Shown here: positions 20,001 to 30,553 of the stretch, one piece after another | How the letters are laid out: each line of letters opens with the position of its first letter | Numbering within the stretch: position 1 is the stretch's first letter | Source of the DNA: Lateolabrax maculatus | Lineage: Eukaryota; Chordata; Actinopteri; Acropomatiformes; Lateolabracidae | Length of the DNA stretch: 64,000 nucleotides | Assembly (NCBI GenBank): GCA_031216445.1 | Contig: CM062200.1 | Coordinates: 8,633,001 to 8,697,000 of the forward strand | Direction of reading: 5' to 3' | Program-made: the position numbers and the translations under genes | The notes under the pieces: generated by a model | Told to the model about the DNA's origin: nothing | Database searches by the model: none | The model's input: only the letters and a program-made list of their open reading frames with translations

Positions 20001-21532
20001 GTGCACTAGAACTGTTTTCTGTGCGTTCTTTACACTGTGAACCTCTCCGTTTTCTTTCAATAACTCACAATAAATTTTTTTTTTAAAAGAAATGGACCAC
20101 CTGCTATCCTTAAGAGTAAAGCTCAGTGATTCAGAGATTACTTGAGAATAGTTGTGTTATAAAATGTGCTGTGTAGGAAGCAACAGTAGCTATCTACGGA
20201 TGTATGAAAAGATACAGTGGAAAAAAACTGCACTAGGGCTACATGATATTGACAAAAGCATATTTTAAAGGATCATCTGTGGCATACAATTTGAAAACCT
20301 TAATTAGGAGGAGGATCTTATTAATACTACAATTCTATTACAAAAGTTGCTGCCTCTTGTAAATCAAAAAACACAAATGATAGAGTATGCTTAATTTTGT
20401 CACCTTTCCAGTGTAACATTTTTTATGTTTTCAAAAAATTCAATTTCTGAAGAGACGGAAAGAGCACCTGGGAAGAGTCAACGGGAAAGGCCTGTGTAAG
20501 ACACACTGGGAATTTCCGAACTTACATTCTCGATGCGTTTCTTGTTGACAGCCTCGCCTCCTTTTCTAGTCTCCTCGCTAACCACAATGCACTCCAGCAG
20601 GGGGTCGACCACGGACACTCCAAACGGGTCGTCGAGGGACACGATCTCCACCTGCAGGGAGGGTTTGATGTCTTGCAGGAATTCCTCTAGTCTCTGGACC
20701 CGCAGAGAGTAAGGCTCGACCAGCTCCTTTAGCACTTTTCCTGAAGCCGGGAAGAAAAGGATGTCAGGGGCCCCTCGGATCGTTGTTTTCACAGATCATC
20801 AAAATATGAGATCAGCAAAAATGACATGAAAATGAACCACTCACTTTTCAGCATTGCCTGGTCACACACACCAATAAGGAACCGTCTACTGGCTAGCAGG
20901 CACGAGATGTTGAGCAGAGTCTTGTGGGCCCCATGCAGCCGGTCGAACGTCCCCCCGACCACCACGTCGCTGTAGGTCTCCAAGGGCTCTGCCTTCTCTT
21001 CAGGCTCTTTCAGCCCTTCCTCCTTCTCCTGCAGCTTCACCAGCTGCGGGTGAAGCAGCACCGAGGACAGGCTGGGGCTGCAGACGTAGCAGCGGCCCGT
21101 GTACCTCTGCAGACACTGCGTGACCTGATGGGACTGGCCCGGGTCCTGCAGAGGAAAGTCTGTCAGCACCACCTCCGGGGAGTGCGACAGGGACTGCGGC
21201 GTGGGGAAGGGGCAGCTCGGGGCGGGCGCGGCGCCGCCGCAGGCCGCCGGCTGGGCGCGCACGTTGGTCAGCAGGACGCGGACGTCCAGGTGCCCGCACA
21301 CGTCAGCCGCGTTGCTGTAGAGGCGGGTGATGAGCGCAGACAGGTCCACCACCGGCTGGATGAAAACCGGCCGGGGCTGGCTCCCACTTCCCAGGTTCAG
21401 GCCCGGGTGCAGGTGGACGTACAGCGTGCGCTCGACGAGCTGAGCGGCGGAGCTGAGCACTGGAGCGATGCGCAGGGGGAGGGTGTGGAGGGGAGACGTC
21501 AGCACGAGGATGCCCGTGCTGAACATGGACAT
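17056..21532 (-). CDS. coasy: Bifunctional coenzyme A synthase (PPAT + dephospho-CoA kinase)
   Basis: Carries out the last two steps of CoA synthesis: adenylyl transfer to 4'-phosphopantetheine, then phosphorylation of dephospho-CoA. Exons in transcript order: 20845-21532, 20526-20740, 19768-19899, 18863-19052, 18365-18429, 18198-18282, 17815-17912, 17247-17393, 17056-17112. Phases all agree and give 558 residues, close to the roughly 564 of human COASY. The N-terminal region (1-188) is the vertebrate-specific leader. The PPAT domain begins with the nucleotidyltransferase motif [11 protein letters not shown] (about 193-203). The kinase domain begins at about 355 with P-loop GGSGSGKSS (361-369) and includes [12 protein letters not shown] and [10 protein letters not shown]. 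The start ATG at 21532 opens [15 protein letters not shown], which matches the expected N-terminus, and lies about 80 nt inside an exon whose acceptor is near 21612. In human, COASY is associated with mitochondria. Exon 1 is CpG-rich. Nothing looks broken. Confidence 0.96.
17491..17504 (-). promoter_or_regulatory. CTCF core motif in a coasy intron
   Basis: On the minus strand this reads CCACTAGAGGGCGC, an exact match to CCASYAGRKGGCRS. It lies between coasy exons 7 and 8. Motif match is seen; binding is inferred. Confidence 0.55.
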
Positions 21533-23016
21533 GTTACTGGCTGGTGTCGCGCGGGGGGGGAATCGCAGTCGTCGCAGTGTCTGTCAGAGGGTGAACACTG
21601 GAAGGGCTGCAGGGAGAAAGACAAAAACAGAGACAGTTAAGGCTGTGATGTCAGAAATATTTAATTTCGAATTATATTACAACCAAATTACATGATTAAC
21701 TACACACTTTCTCAAGCAGTGTTGGATATTTCTTTGCTGTTGTGGTTTTGCAACACTGCTAAAAGAGGAATTAATGTAACATTTAATAAATACTGCACCA
21801 TTAAGACATGACATGTCAGAGGAGACGCTCAGAAAGTTCAGGTACAGAAACTTACATTGTTCATTGTATTAGTAATTATTTTGCTGAAAAATTACAATCA
21901 TTACTACTCGCTGACTTGTTAAGACTATTCTGCACACCCTCATCATGTTTATTACTGCTGCATCACTGGATTGGTCTACTGACAGGGCTGCTGGCCTGCT
22001 TTTCATTGTTTGTAGTAGTCAGAGAAAGTCTCAATTAGAGTAAATATTGCCAACACGCTTGCAGAGTCTCTACAGGCCATCTGTTATGTTTAACTGCTGT
22101 GATGGGTTTGTTGGATGATTTACTAGCTTTGACAATAGCAGCCTCATTAAAAAAAAAAACCTTCCCATGGACGGAATGTCAAACTTCTACAGAGGAGAGG
22201 CAGCTCTCAACATGTGTCCTTTACTTCCACTGAATTCAGCAGAGTCACAGGACAGTTTAGTGAATAAAAAAAAAAAAAAAAATACATTTAAAAAACTGCT
22301 TGTGATCGTCAGGCTGCTCCTCGCCTCGTCCACAAGCAACCTGACAGGACAGAGCCTGAGCATGAACACAGACTCTGCCACAATAACAAGAGGTTTGAGC
22401 TGAAGTTTAGCCAATCTGTAGAGAAAAAAAAAAGATTCGTACCTGTTTCACACCATGTCCGGCAGCCGGACAAATCTGAAGCAATGCCTTCGTTTGTTTT
22501 TAGCACAACCAGCTGACAGCCACAGCTGAGCCGAGCCTCTACATGCGACTACAGTGTCTGTGTAGCAGGAACCACACAGAAAAACAAGACGTGTCACCTA
22601 CAACCCTGCAGCGACGAGGCATTCTGCATTTACTGCAAACAGCATTTGCGGCCCGCACACGGAGCGTTTGTTGACAATCTGGCAGAGAGGCGATCGTGCA
22701 GTTTAGCACGAGATTAACGTCACCTGCGTCGAGCAAACGTAAAGCGACGTCCCGGAACCGATGAGTCGGGCTCTATATGAGCAGACCGGCCCGCATATCT
22801 GACGAATACTTCCTTTTTTTTTTTTTTTTTTTATTTCCCCCTGGTGATCTTCAACGAGGAACCGTCTCACCCAGTCCAACCCCGGTCCGAAAAGCTGAGC
22901 ACCCACTAGTGGAAGTCACTCACACGTGAACTGGGCTGGATAACCACGTGATATTGTGACGCGCAGCCTGATTGGTTGGCGCAAAAAAGCGGTGGAACAT
23001 GGGTAATGTAGTCAAG
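21533..23016 (-). promoter_or_regulatory. coasy: coasy 5' UTR, leader intron and promoter
   Basis: The coding exon extends upstream to an acceptor near 21612 (ctccctgcag). A plausible non-coding first exon ends with donor ACAG|GTACGA at 22443. The promoter candidate beyond it holds a CCAAT box (minus strand, 22971-22975), an E-box CACGTG at 22945-22950, and ACTACATTACCCATG at 22998-23012 on the minus strand, which resembles the ZNF143 element. These are common in housekeeping promoters, which fits coasy. Stretches 21620-22440 show only poly-A runs and no other gene. Exact transcription start is not determinable. Confidence 0.5.
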
Positions 23017-23056
23017 TCTCCAGACACAATATGTAGTCTGTCAAATAAATGAATTG

Positions 23057-23513
23057 CAGTGGTGGGATGTAAGTAAGTACATTTACTCAAGTTTTTACTT
23101 TAGTAAAATTTTAAGGTTCTTGTTCTTTACTTCCAATTTATGCTACTTTATAGGTCTACTCCACTACATCTATTTTAAAAAATTTAGTTACTAGTTACTT
23201 AGCAGATTCCGATTATTAATGCAAAATTTAAATCAACAAGTAAATTATGATATATTATTAAAGGATAAGCTACCCAGCAGTAATATAATATATGATGTAT
23301 AAAGTAATATTAGCCCCGTCTTTATCAGTTGCAACTTTAAAGTAATGTACACAATGTATCACTAATTATAATCCAGTAATAATGAGTACTTGCTTATATA
23401 TTTGAACTTTGTCTTAAGGAAGATTTTGACTTTTATTTTTAGCAGATAATTTTTACACTGTGGTTTTGCTACTTTTGCTTAAGTAAAAGATCAGAATACT
23501 TCTTCCAGCACAG
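23057..23513. mobile_element. Non-autonomous DNA transposon with imperfect terminal inverted repeats
   Basis: It starts CAGTGGTGGGATGTAAGTAAG followed by ACATTTACTCAAG-type sequence and ends ACTTCTTCCAGCACAG. Read in reverse, the end gives CTGTGCTGGAAGAAGTA, which partly matches the start. The interior is AT-rich with repeated ACTTTA/AAGTA words and GTCTACTCCACTACATCT. From memory this is a very common short repeat in percomorph fish, probably hAT-related. A target-site duplication was not clear. Confidence 0.6.
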
Positions 23514-23679
23514 GTGGATTGTTTGTCAAAGTAAGGATGCGTGAACAAAGAGTGTTATTTGGTGTGAAATAAATTACTAATGATGCAGCTAAAACACAGT
23601 AACGCACACCAAAAACAATCAAATTAATTAAATATAAAAATAACCAAAAGCCTAATGATAAAAAATGTATTTTAAAGTT

Positions 23680-23721
<42 letters not shown>

Positions 23722-25107
23722 TTTTCACTCATTTGCTTGATGGGACTTGATGGGATGTCTAACACTTATTATTCACATTGGTAGAGCTTGATGACCTAAG
23801 TTTCCACCATAGCTCCGAACAACCTGAACAGATGATGTCCAATCACTGAGGTTGTTTAAAAACACCTGCTTGGTGTGCAGAGCCCTTAAGAAGAAATGTC
23901 AAAGATGATACTGGACTCTGAAAACCTGACTCTTTCAGACAGGTTGTTCCAAAGCAAAGCCTTCAGTTTCAGAAAAACTTAAAATTCCCATTTGAGGTTC
24001 TCAGGGTGTGCAACGTTACAAAGGCATGCAAACATTCGGTCCTAACATATGCACTATTGAAAATTACTTAGGCTGTATGTAGACACACTTCAGGTGGCAG
24101 CAATAACAATATCAACTTGAATCATATATTATAATACTGACTTGCCTGTTAACATTTCTTGTGTATGAAATCCTGATAGTTCTGGATTTCGGATACGTAG
24201 GAGGCAAATTAAAAAAAAAAAAATCACATGCCTGACATAAGACAGGTGCTAAAATTGAAGTGCTCACACCTTAACTTTTCCTTTACATATTTTACTTAGC
24301 AAAATGCAGTAATTATTCTAAAGTTCCTATGAATAATTGGTTCTTGGATGTGATGTATTTCATACTCATCTCTGAGGCAATGAGTGCATAAAGTCCAGTA
24401 ATGTAAAATAAACAACCAGACTGTAGTTGGGGCTTGAGTTGGCTAGACTTGTGTGTGACACTAACAACTTACAAAAGCAGAATTACTGTTTTACATTAAG
24501 CCCAAGGCACTTAAGACAGAGGCAAACAACAACTGTTGCAGAAGATTTTTTAATTTTCAATTTATACTTTGAGGCCAACAATTTGTTTTTACAAAAATAA
24601 TAAAAAGAAATTAAGTGTTATCTCCATACTGTAGAAAGAGTTGCATGACGAAGCCCCGGGGTTAGCTGGGCAGAGGCATTGCATAATTAGCAAAAAAGGA
24701 CATCAACACAAGTAAAAACAACAATTTCAAGTAAAAAGTCATGTAATCACAATGCAGTTACACTGAAGCCTGGTGGCAATTCTTGGAAATTAAGACTCTT
24801 GCTGGGTTTCAGGCTTGGTCAGAGGAGTCAAACTGAACCCAAGGGACCAGTCCCTCTCATTAACTCTGAAGTCTTCTTCAAGACATTATTTGACAGCAAG
24901 GTGCTCAGTAAGACTTAGAGAACTATGTTGTTGTCTTTAAAAAATTCAAGTTGTTAATGTCTGACAAATTTTAATCAAAGTATGAAATTCTTGATGGTGA
25001 GCCTGCAGCATTAGGCATGACATCTTTAGTGGATGTATGTTTATGACCATGGACACCTTTTGTTCAGTTTAACTCCCCTGCTCTACATAAAACCCTGATC
25101 AAATATA
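23514..25107. other. Intergenic region between coasy promoter and zdhhc6 3' end
   Basis: About 1.6 kb of AT-rich sequence with a CA microsatellite (23683-23717). It should include the 3' UTR of zdhhc6 on the minus strand. Minus-strand ATTAAA candidates occur near 24968 and 24547 but none is decisive. No gene seen. Confidence 0.55.
23683..23717 (+). repeat. (CA)n microsatellite
   Basis: About 17 uninterrupted AC units between coasy and zdhhc6. Confidence 0.9.
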
Positions 25108-28100
25108 TTAATTTACTTTCTTATCGCTGGTGCTATCACTGGCAGCTGTGTCATAATGGCACTTCTCCACACATCGCCTTGGAAACCATCCCCTTACACG
25201 CTCCCCCGCTGAAAGCCAAAACAGACAGAAAGGACACATTTACACATTTGTTACATGGAATTTAATGAGCCAATTCAAACCACAGCAAAAGCATCTCATC
25301 TCACCTCTCATTTGCTCCTCGCTCAAAGCTTTGTCTCCATACATCCACCATCTAAAAAGGGGAAAAAACGTAAATTAGGAGAATTCACATCGACAAAAAC
25401 AATGCAGTTTTGGTCTATTACTCATGGATTCAAAATAAATCCTTAACCGGATGCCTAAACACCCAGACTTCTGCAGAAACAAGCATGATGATAGCTGTTT
25501 TGTTTGGCCTGAATGAACTCACTTGGTGCCACGAGTGGCCAGGATGGTATCGCCCTTGTTGAGGGGGATCCTGGGCTCCTCGGTGCAGGGCGTTCTGAAA
25601 AAGGTTTGGAGACCTTTGCTCAGAGGGCAGCAAGCTCCATTATAGTCCTCCACTGCACGGTACTGGACCTGCTGGCCGACGTATACACGATATCTGGTTA
25701 TTCTACTGCTTTGACCACATCCTTAATTCAGACAAGATACAGGTATGTTTATAAAGTCAAGGTATTCAATCGTTATGCATTAAAACAAAATATCTGACAA
25801 TCTGAATTATTATTATTGATTTAATCATCGGTGCAGATTTGCTTAGTTTCCTCAATGAGGAATGTAAAATTCAGTTTCCTGATTCAGACCTTGGAATTTG
25901 GCAGAGACCTCAAATTCACAACTAAACAGAAACTGGAGCTTTGAAAGCAGGAGAGGCTCTTTTTGACCACTCTTGTGTGACTGTGCTACATGTTAATCAA
26001 CACCGCATGGATGTCACAATACGGATTTGGCAGGTACTTACACTTCTCACTCGTTTATCAGCTTTCTGCTTCAGTTGCTCAATCTGTTTGAAAAGAGGAA
26101 CAAGACAATTAAAAAGTAACTTTTATCTGACTGTTTAACAGGTAAGGTATGAAGAGTAGGACTTATTACAGTGCCTACTGCCTAAAATTCTACAGATTAA
26201 AGAAAATATATTGTTTTAACATTAACAGACATTTCACAATGTGCATCAGAACAGTAACAGACGAATCAAAACCAGTATTGCACGCATCACCCAACTCAAC
26301 AAACAAACTGAACGTACAGTTAAGGTGTGCTGGTGACACTTGGGATGGACTGGCCATTCAATGCCATCACCCTTGGGCGTCCCTGACCACGTGAAGACTT
26401 GCTTGAAGTTCAGCCAGCGGCTGCCGAGGTCGTACGGGAAGGTGAACTCCTCCCCTGTTTGGTAGTGCTGTATTCTGTCTTTGGCCTAGTGGAAAAGACA
26501 GGGGGTAGTGTGAGAGTGTGTGTATGTGTTTCAAGTTGGTGGGGTGGTGTCAAGTTTCGGTTTTCAGCTTACTATATTGTACCGCCAGATGATCCTGGAA
26601 CTTGTGGGCATTATTTATAAAGTGACATTTTTAAGTTAAAGAATGAAATGTTAAAAACATGTTGTTAATTAAAAATCCTTCAATAAAGTGTGGATTAAAG
26701 AAAGCACATTAACATCCTAGTTGATTGTTTGTAGATCAAACAATAAAAAAAAAACATAAAAAGTCATCCATCTTAAATTACACTAACATCACAAAATGGC
26801 ATCACAAAACACAGTCAAATACACAATCAAAGAGACATCCTGACCTTTTCCTCGATCCAGGACTCAATCGAGGTCTTATTTCGAAGGATGACTTTCATCT
26901 GAAAAGGACCCACTATTTCATTATCACAGTTATATTTTTTCATTAATAAATAACTTTGTTACTGCATCACTGATTTCTCCTGGATATGCACTAGTAATGT
27001 GTACTGGAATTTTAGATAGCCAGCCCTAAATTTCTCTCTTCGCTCTCTTTGTTCTGGCAAATCTCAGTAAGCATTTTGTTAGGAAAGGGGTCATTTCATT
27101 CAGTTTGTAAATTTCAATGTTGTCTGACTCTCACATGTATAATCAATGTTTTTTTTTGTGTTATGTTCTATGCCTTTATTAATTTCACTTCACATCTACA
27201 CTGTGCTTTCAATTTGCTATGCATTTGTAGAACCATGCAACAGTTTTACATCTAAAACACCTAATTTAAATATTTGTTAATGCTGAATGGTCATTTTAAA
27301 AGGCATCAAGACACATCATTGTCTAAATACTTCTCATTACTCAATACTTTTTCTAGTGAAAACTGAGCTGTAGTGAATTTGCATGGTTAGTGCTTAAATT
27401 ATCTGGTTAAATACAATATTCCATAAGGAACACTTGCTGTAAATTGTACATCCCAATCAAAACCTTATGAAAAACATACCTGTATGACGAAAAGCATGCC
27501 AACCGCAATAGTGGTGCCCAGTGCCAAGCCTAAGGCAAAGAGTGTGGCAGCAAAGGCGGGTACACTGAAGGGCATGAGGGGCTGGAATTGACGCACAGCA
27601 CTCATGTCAATCTTCACAGTGCTCCAGCCAAATGATATCTGCAGTGAGGAAAAAGAAAACAGCTTGACATGTGTGGTAACATCAGTACCACATGATGAAA
27701 TGAATGAGGCAACTCTAAGAAAAGCTGTGGTGACAATAGGCCATCAAAAGCATGGCGCAGTGAGGTACGTTGACTACTGACCCTCTCATACAGCTGTGTG
27801 TACATGGTCATAATAAAGATGATGGCAGCGTGTGAGCAGCCTAGTGGAGCCAGCAGCAGGAAACTGGTGAAGTAGGCGTGGTTCATGTGGCCGCAGCAGT
27901 TGTTGATCCAAGGGCAGTGGTGGTCCATCTTCATCACGCACCTGGGGAAGGGGAGGCAGAGGAGGAGAGGAGTGCTGGGGGAATTGACTGGTTGTTTGGG
28001 AGGACAGAGTGACAAGTTCATCAGTCACCCTGCATCTTTTTTCAAAAAATAGATTTACATCACAGGTATATGATGTTAACCTATTTAACATCACATAAAT

Positions 28101-28878
28101 CGATTATGTGATGCTTTAAGGTCCCTGTGCAGCACTTTACAGGTTGCAAAGAGACCTTAGAGCAATGCATGGGCGGAAACAACACAGACAAGCCACATAA
28201 ACGCACAAGCCAGCTCTAGTTTGGTGTGCTGGAAATCGCTCAGTGATATTCTAGCTATAGTAGCTCTGTCTCTGTGCTCTTTTAATTTCTTTAGGTCACA
28301 AGTCCATATCACACAGGTGAAAGAAAACGTTGGTAATAAATGTAGCTACCTGTTACACTTGCGACAATGGTGGGATCTGGGGGCCTTATATCCTTGGCAC
28401 ACTCTGCAGTACTGTAGGTACTGGGCTTCCTGTTGACTCTCCTGTTTCGGGGACAAACAAATAAGCCAAACGTCTGATGTAACATATTTCCTATGATTCA
28501 GTGGTTTCACTCTACATTACATTTTTATATTGCAAATTTGCAGACATGGTACACAATCTACATGATCAAACACCAGTGACAAATGTCATAAGCCTATTTG
28601 AGGATCCTTACTGGTTTCCAGCCTAGAGAGATGTATCCAGGTCCAACAAACATAGCATTGAAGTAGTTGTAGAGGATGAGGACAGTCCAGTTGATGAGCA
28701 TGATAAAGTTAATGCTGCCTCCTGTAGTGTCTAGCGGCCAGTACCAGATAATGGAGTCCAGAATTGCCATGGTGGAGCATATAGCGATGACAGAGAGGGC
28801 TATGACTGGACCCCAGTGGCACAGTCTCCGAACCTCATGGAGGTTCTCAAATGTCACAAAGGTTGACAGGAAGTTCAT
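25108..28878 (-). CDS. zdhhc6: Palmitoyltransferase ZDHHC6
   Basis: ER membrane S-acyltransferase using palmitoyl-CoA. Coding exons in transcript order: 28612-28878, 28350-28441, 27782-27941, 27480-27638, 26845-26898, 26318-26485, 26042-26083, 25523-25668, 25305-25351, 25108-25208; phases agree and give 411 residues (human about 413). Two TM helices precede the cysteine-rich domain (about 97-147), whose catalytic DHHC is Asp126-His127-His128-Cys129; two more helices follow (about 135-160 and 195-225). The C-terminal SH3-like region starts near 315 and contains Cys327, Cys328 and Cys342, which align with the three cysteines by which human ZDHHC6 is itself palmitoylated by ZDHHC16. The protein ends KKVN, a KKxx dilysine ER-retrieval signal. 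The start ATG sits in an exon whose acceptor is at 28924; a non-coding first exon probably ends near 30134. It is head-to-head with vti1a, as in human 10q25. Confidence 0.96.
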
Positions 28879-30134
28879 CTTTTTTGCCACAAGGTTAGTA
28901 CAAGTATTTTCGGCGACGAGTTCCTGAAATGTTATGACCAAGCTTCAGTGTGTTACTTTTTTCCTCTGTTATCTTGCAAAGTCAGCGGTGCAGACGATGC
29001 ACATATTTTTTCTCGTCGTCTGAGTACCCAGCAACTGGCCTGGTCTTGGGTCACTGGGGCTCTCTGTGTCCCATTGTTTCTTGCCCAAGCAAAGAGCAGC
29101 ATCCTCTCCCGCCAATCTTCGGAGCACACTATCCTTGTGACAGACTCAAATTCCCCATCTAAGAGAAAGAGAAAGGGGGACATATTAAAACATCAGAACC
29201 AGCGCTGCATACATTTCAGAACATATATATTCAACTGTGAAATACTGACTGTCATCTGCTGCACACTCTCATTTTTAAGTAGTTACTGTTGTTAACCATG
29301 TCAACGGTCACACTAATGTAGTTATGTCTGGTTTTCTTTTTCCCTAAATATCAAAAATCCAAAAGTTTGAAAGATAAACCTATTAAGCACACCTACCTAA
29401 AACTAATGCAGTCACATATAACAACCCAGTAATATGAAATGAAATGTTCAGTTTTTTGTTGTGAGGCTGTAGTTTGAGGTGCTGTAAAATTGTATTAAGT
29501 TTAACCTCATTGACATAAATAAGGTGAACATAATATCAGAATGTACGTTTTATTTCTCCCACTATGATTTGTACTGTAATATTCTTTTTTCCTTTTTGAT
29601 GTGATTTGTCCAGCCTCCACACCTTGGCCGTCACTGCCATATTGCAATATTGTCGATCAGGAACTTTGAGAAATAACTAACTTTCACAAGTAGCCCAACA
29701 GCTAACGGCTTTAAACCGAGCACACGAAACGAGTAAAAACATAAAACACACCAAAAGCGGATAGTAGTGCAAATTTCTACACAAGTGACTCAGTGGATGT
29801 AAAGCCAGCAGCCTCAACTCATCAGCTCATGTTACCAGGCTAACTTAGCTGATCCCCATCAACACAGAAAACATCGCATAAAGACATCATATTAAAAAGC
29901 GTAAGCATGGTCCATTTGGGACCATTTTGGTGATACAAAATAGATAAAAAATAAGAAAGCACACTAACGCTTCGTGAGTAATTAGCCGGCGAATTTGGTT
30001 CAGACCGTTACGTCAGTTAGCCGGTTAGCTGGTTAGCTCGTTCGCCATTTAACACTAAACCTTTCAGGCTGGACTTCTGCCACAAGGAGCGAAGAGGGCG
30101 ATAAAGCATCTTAAAAATATAAAGAAGGCTTACC
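28879..30134 (-). other. zdhhc6: zdhhc6 5' UTR and leader intron
   Basis: The second exon reaches its acceptor at 28924. A donor-like CCG|GTAAG on the minus strand at about 30134 would end a non-coding first exon. The intron between holds a tandem of four GTTAGC-type 8-mers at 30016-30047 and an open frame at 28953-29183 that I could not fit as an exon. Nothing else is recognised. Confidence 0.45.
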
Positions 30135-30553
30135 GGTATGTGTATACGGACAGTTTTTATGAATGGAGGAAAAAACTGTCACTTTAAATGATCAACCTGG
30201 ACACTTCCTTGTTTTTTTTCTTCGATTTTCTTCTGTGTACAGAGAGGAACCTTCCTCGCCCTCAACCCCTTGTGGACACTTTAATATAAGCAATCTGTCA
30301 CTCAGCCGCCACAGAACTGCAAGAATAATTGATTTATTCACGTTGGGCAAAAAAAATAAACGCGACTGATATTTTCTATCCGCTAGCAGAGAGATTTTCA
30401 GTGTCGGAAAGAAATAAAACATAAAGTCCAGTTCCTCGCCGAGCACATTAGACTGTGACTCCAGGAAGGAAGCGACTCCACTCGAGCCTTGTTTTTATTA
30501 TTCTGAGCTGACTGTCAGGCAGAAAGCCACCTGTTCTGAACTTAAACGTCGAA
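30135..30553. promoter_or_regulatory. Shared bidirectional promoter of zdhhc6 and vti1a
   Basis: About 420 bp separate the inferred first-exon donor of zdhhc6 (minus) from the vti1a ATG (plus). The head-to-head arrangement is the same as in human, so a shared promoter is likely. The sequence is GC-moderate without a clear TATA box. Transcription starts are not determinable here. Confidence 0.55.

Noticed and set aside
20924..21640. 238-codon open frame on the plus strand
   Set aside because: It is antisense to the CpG-rich first coding exon of coasy; its Arg/Ala/Val-rich composition is the mirror of that exon and resembles no protein.
28953..29183. 76-codon minus-strand frame preceded by a strong pyrimidine tract and AG
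   Set aside because: The only donor that would fit leaves an intron of about 27 nt before zdhhc6 exon 2, which is too short; the peptide matches nothing known to me.
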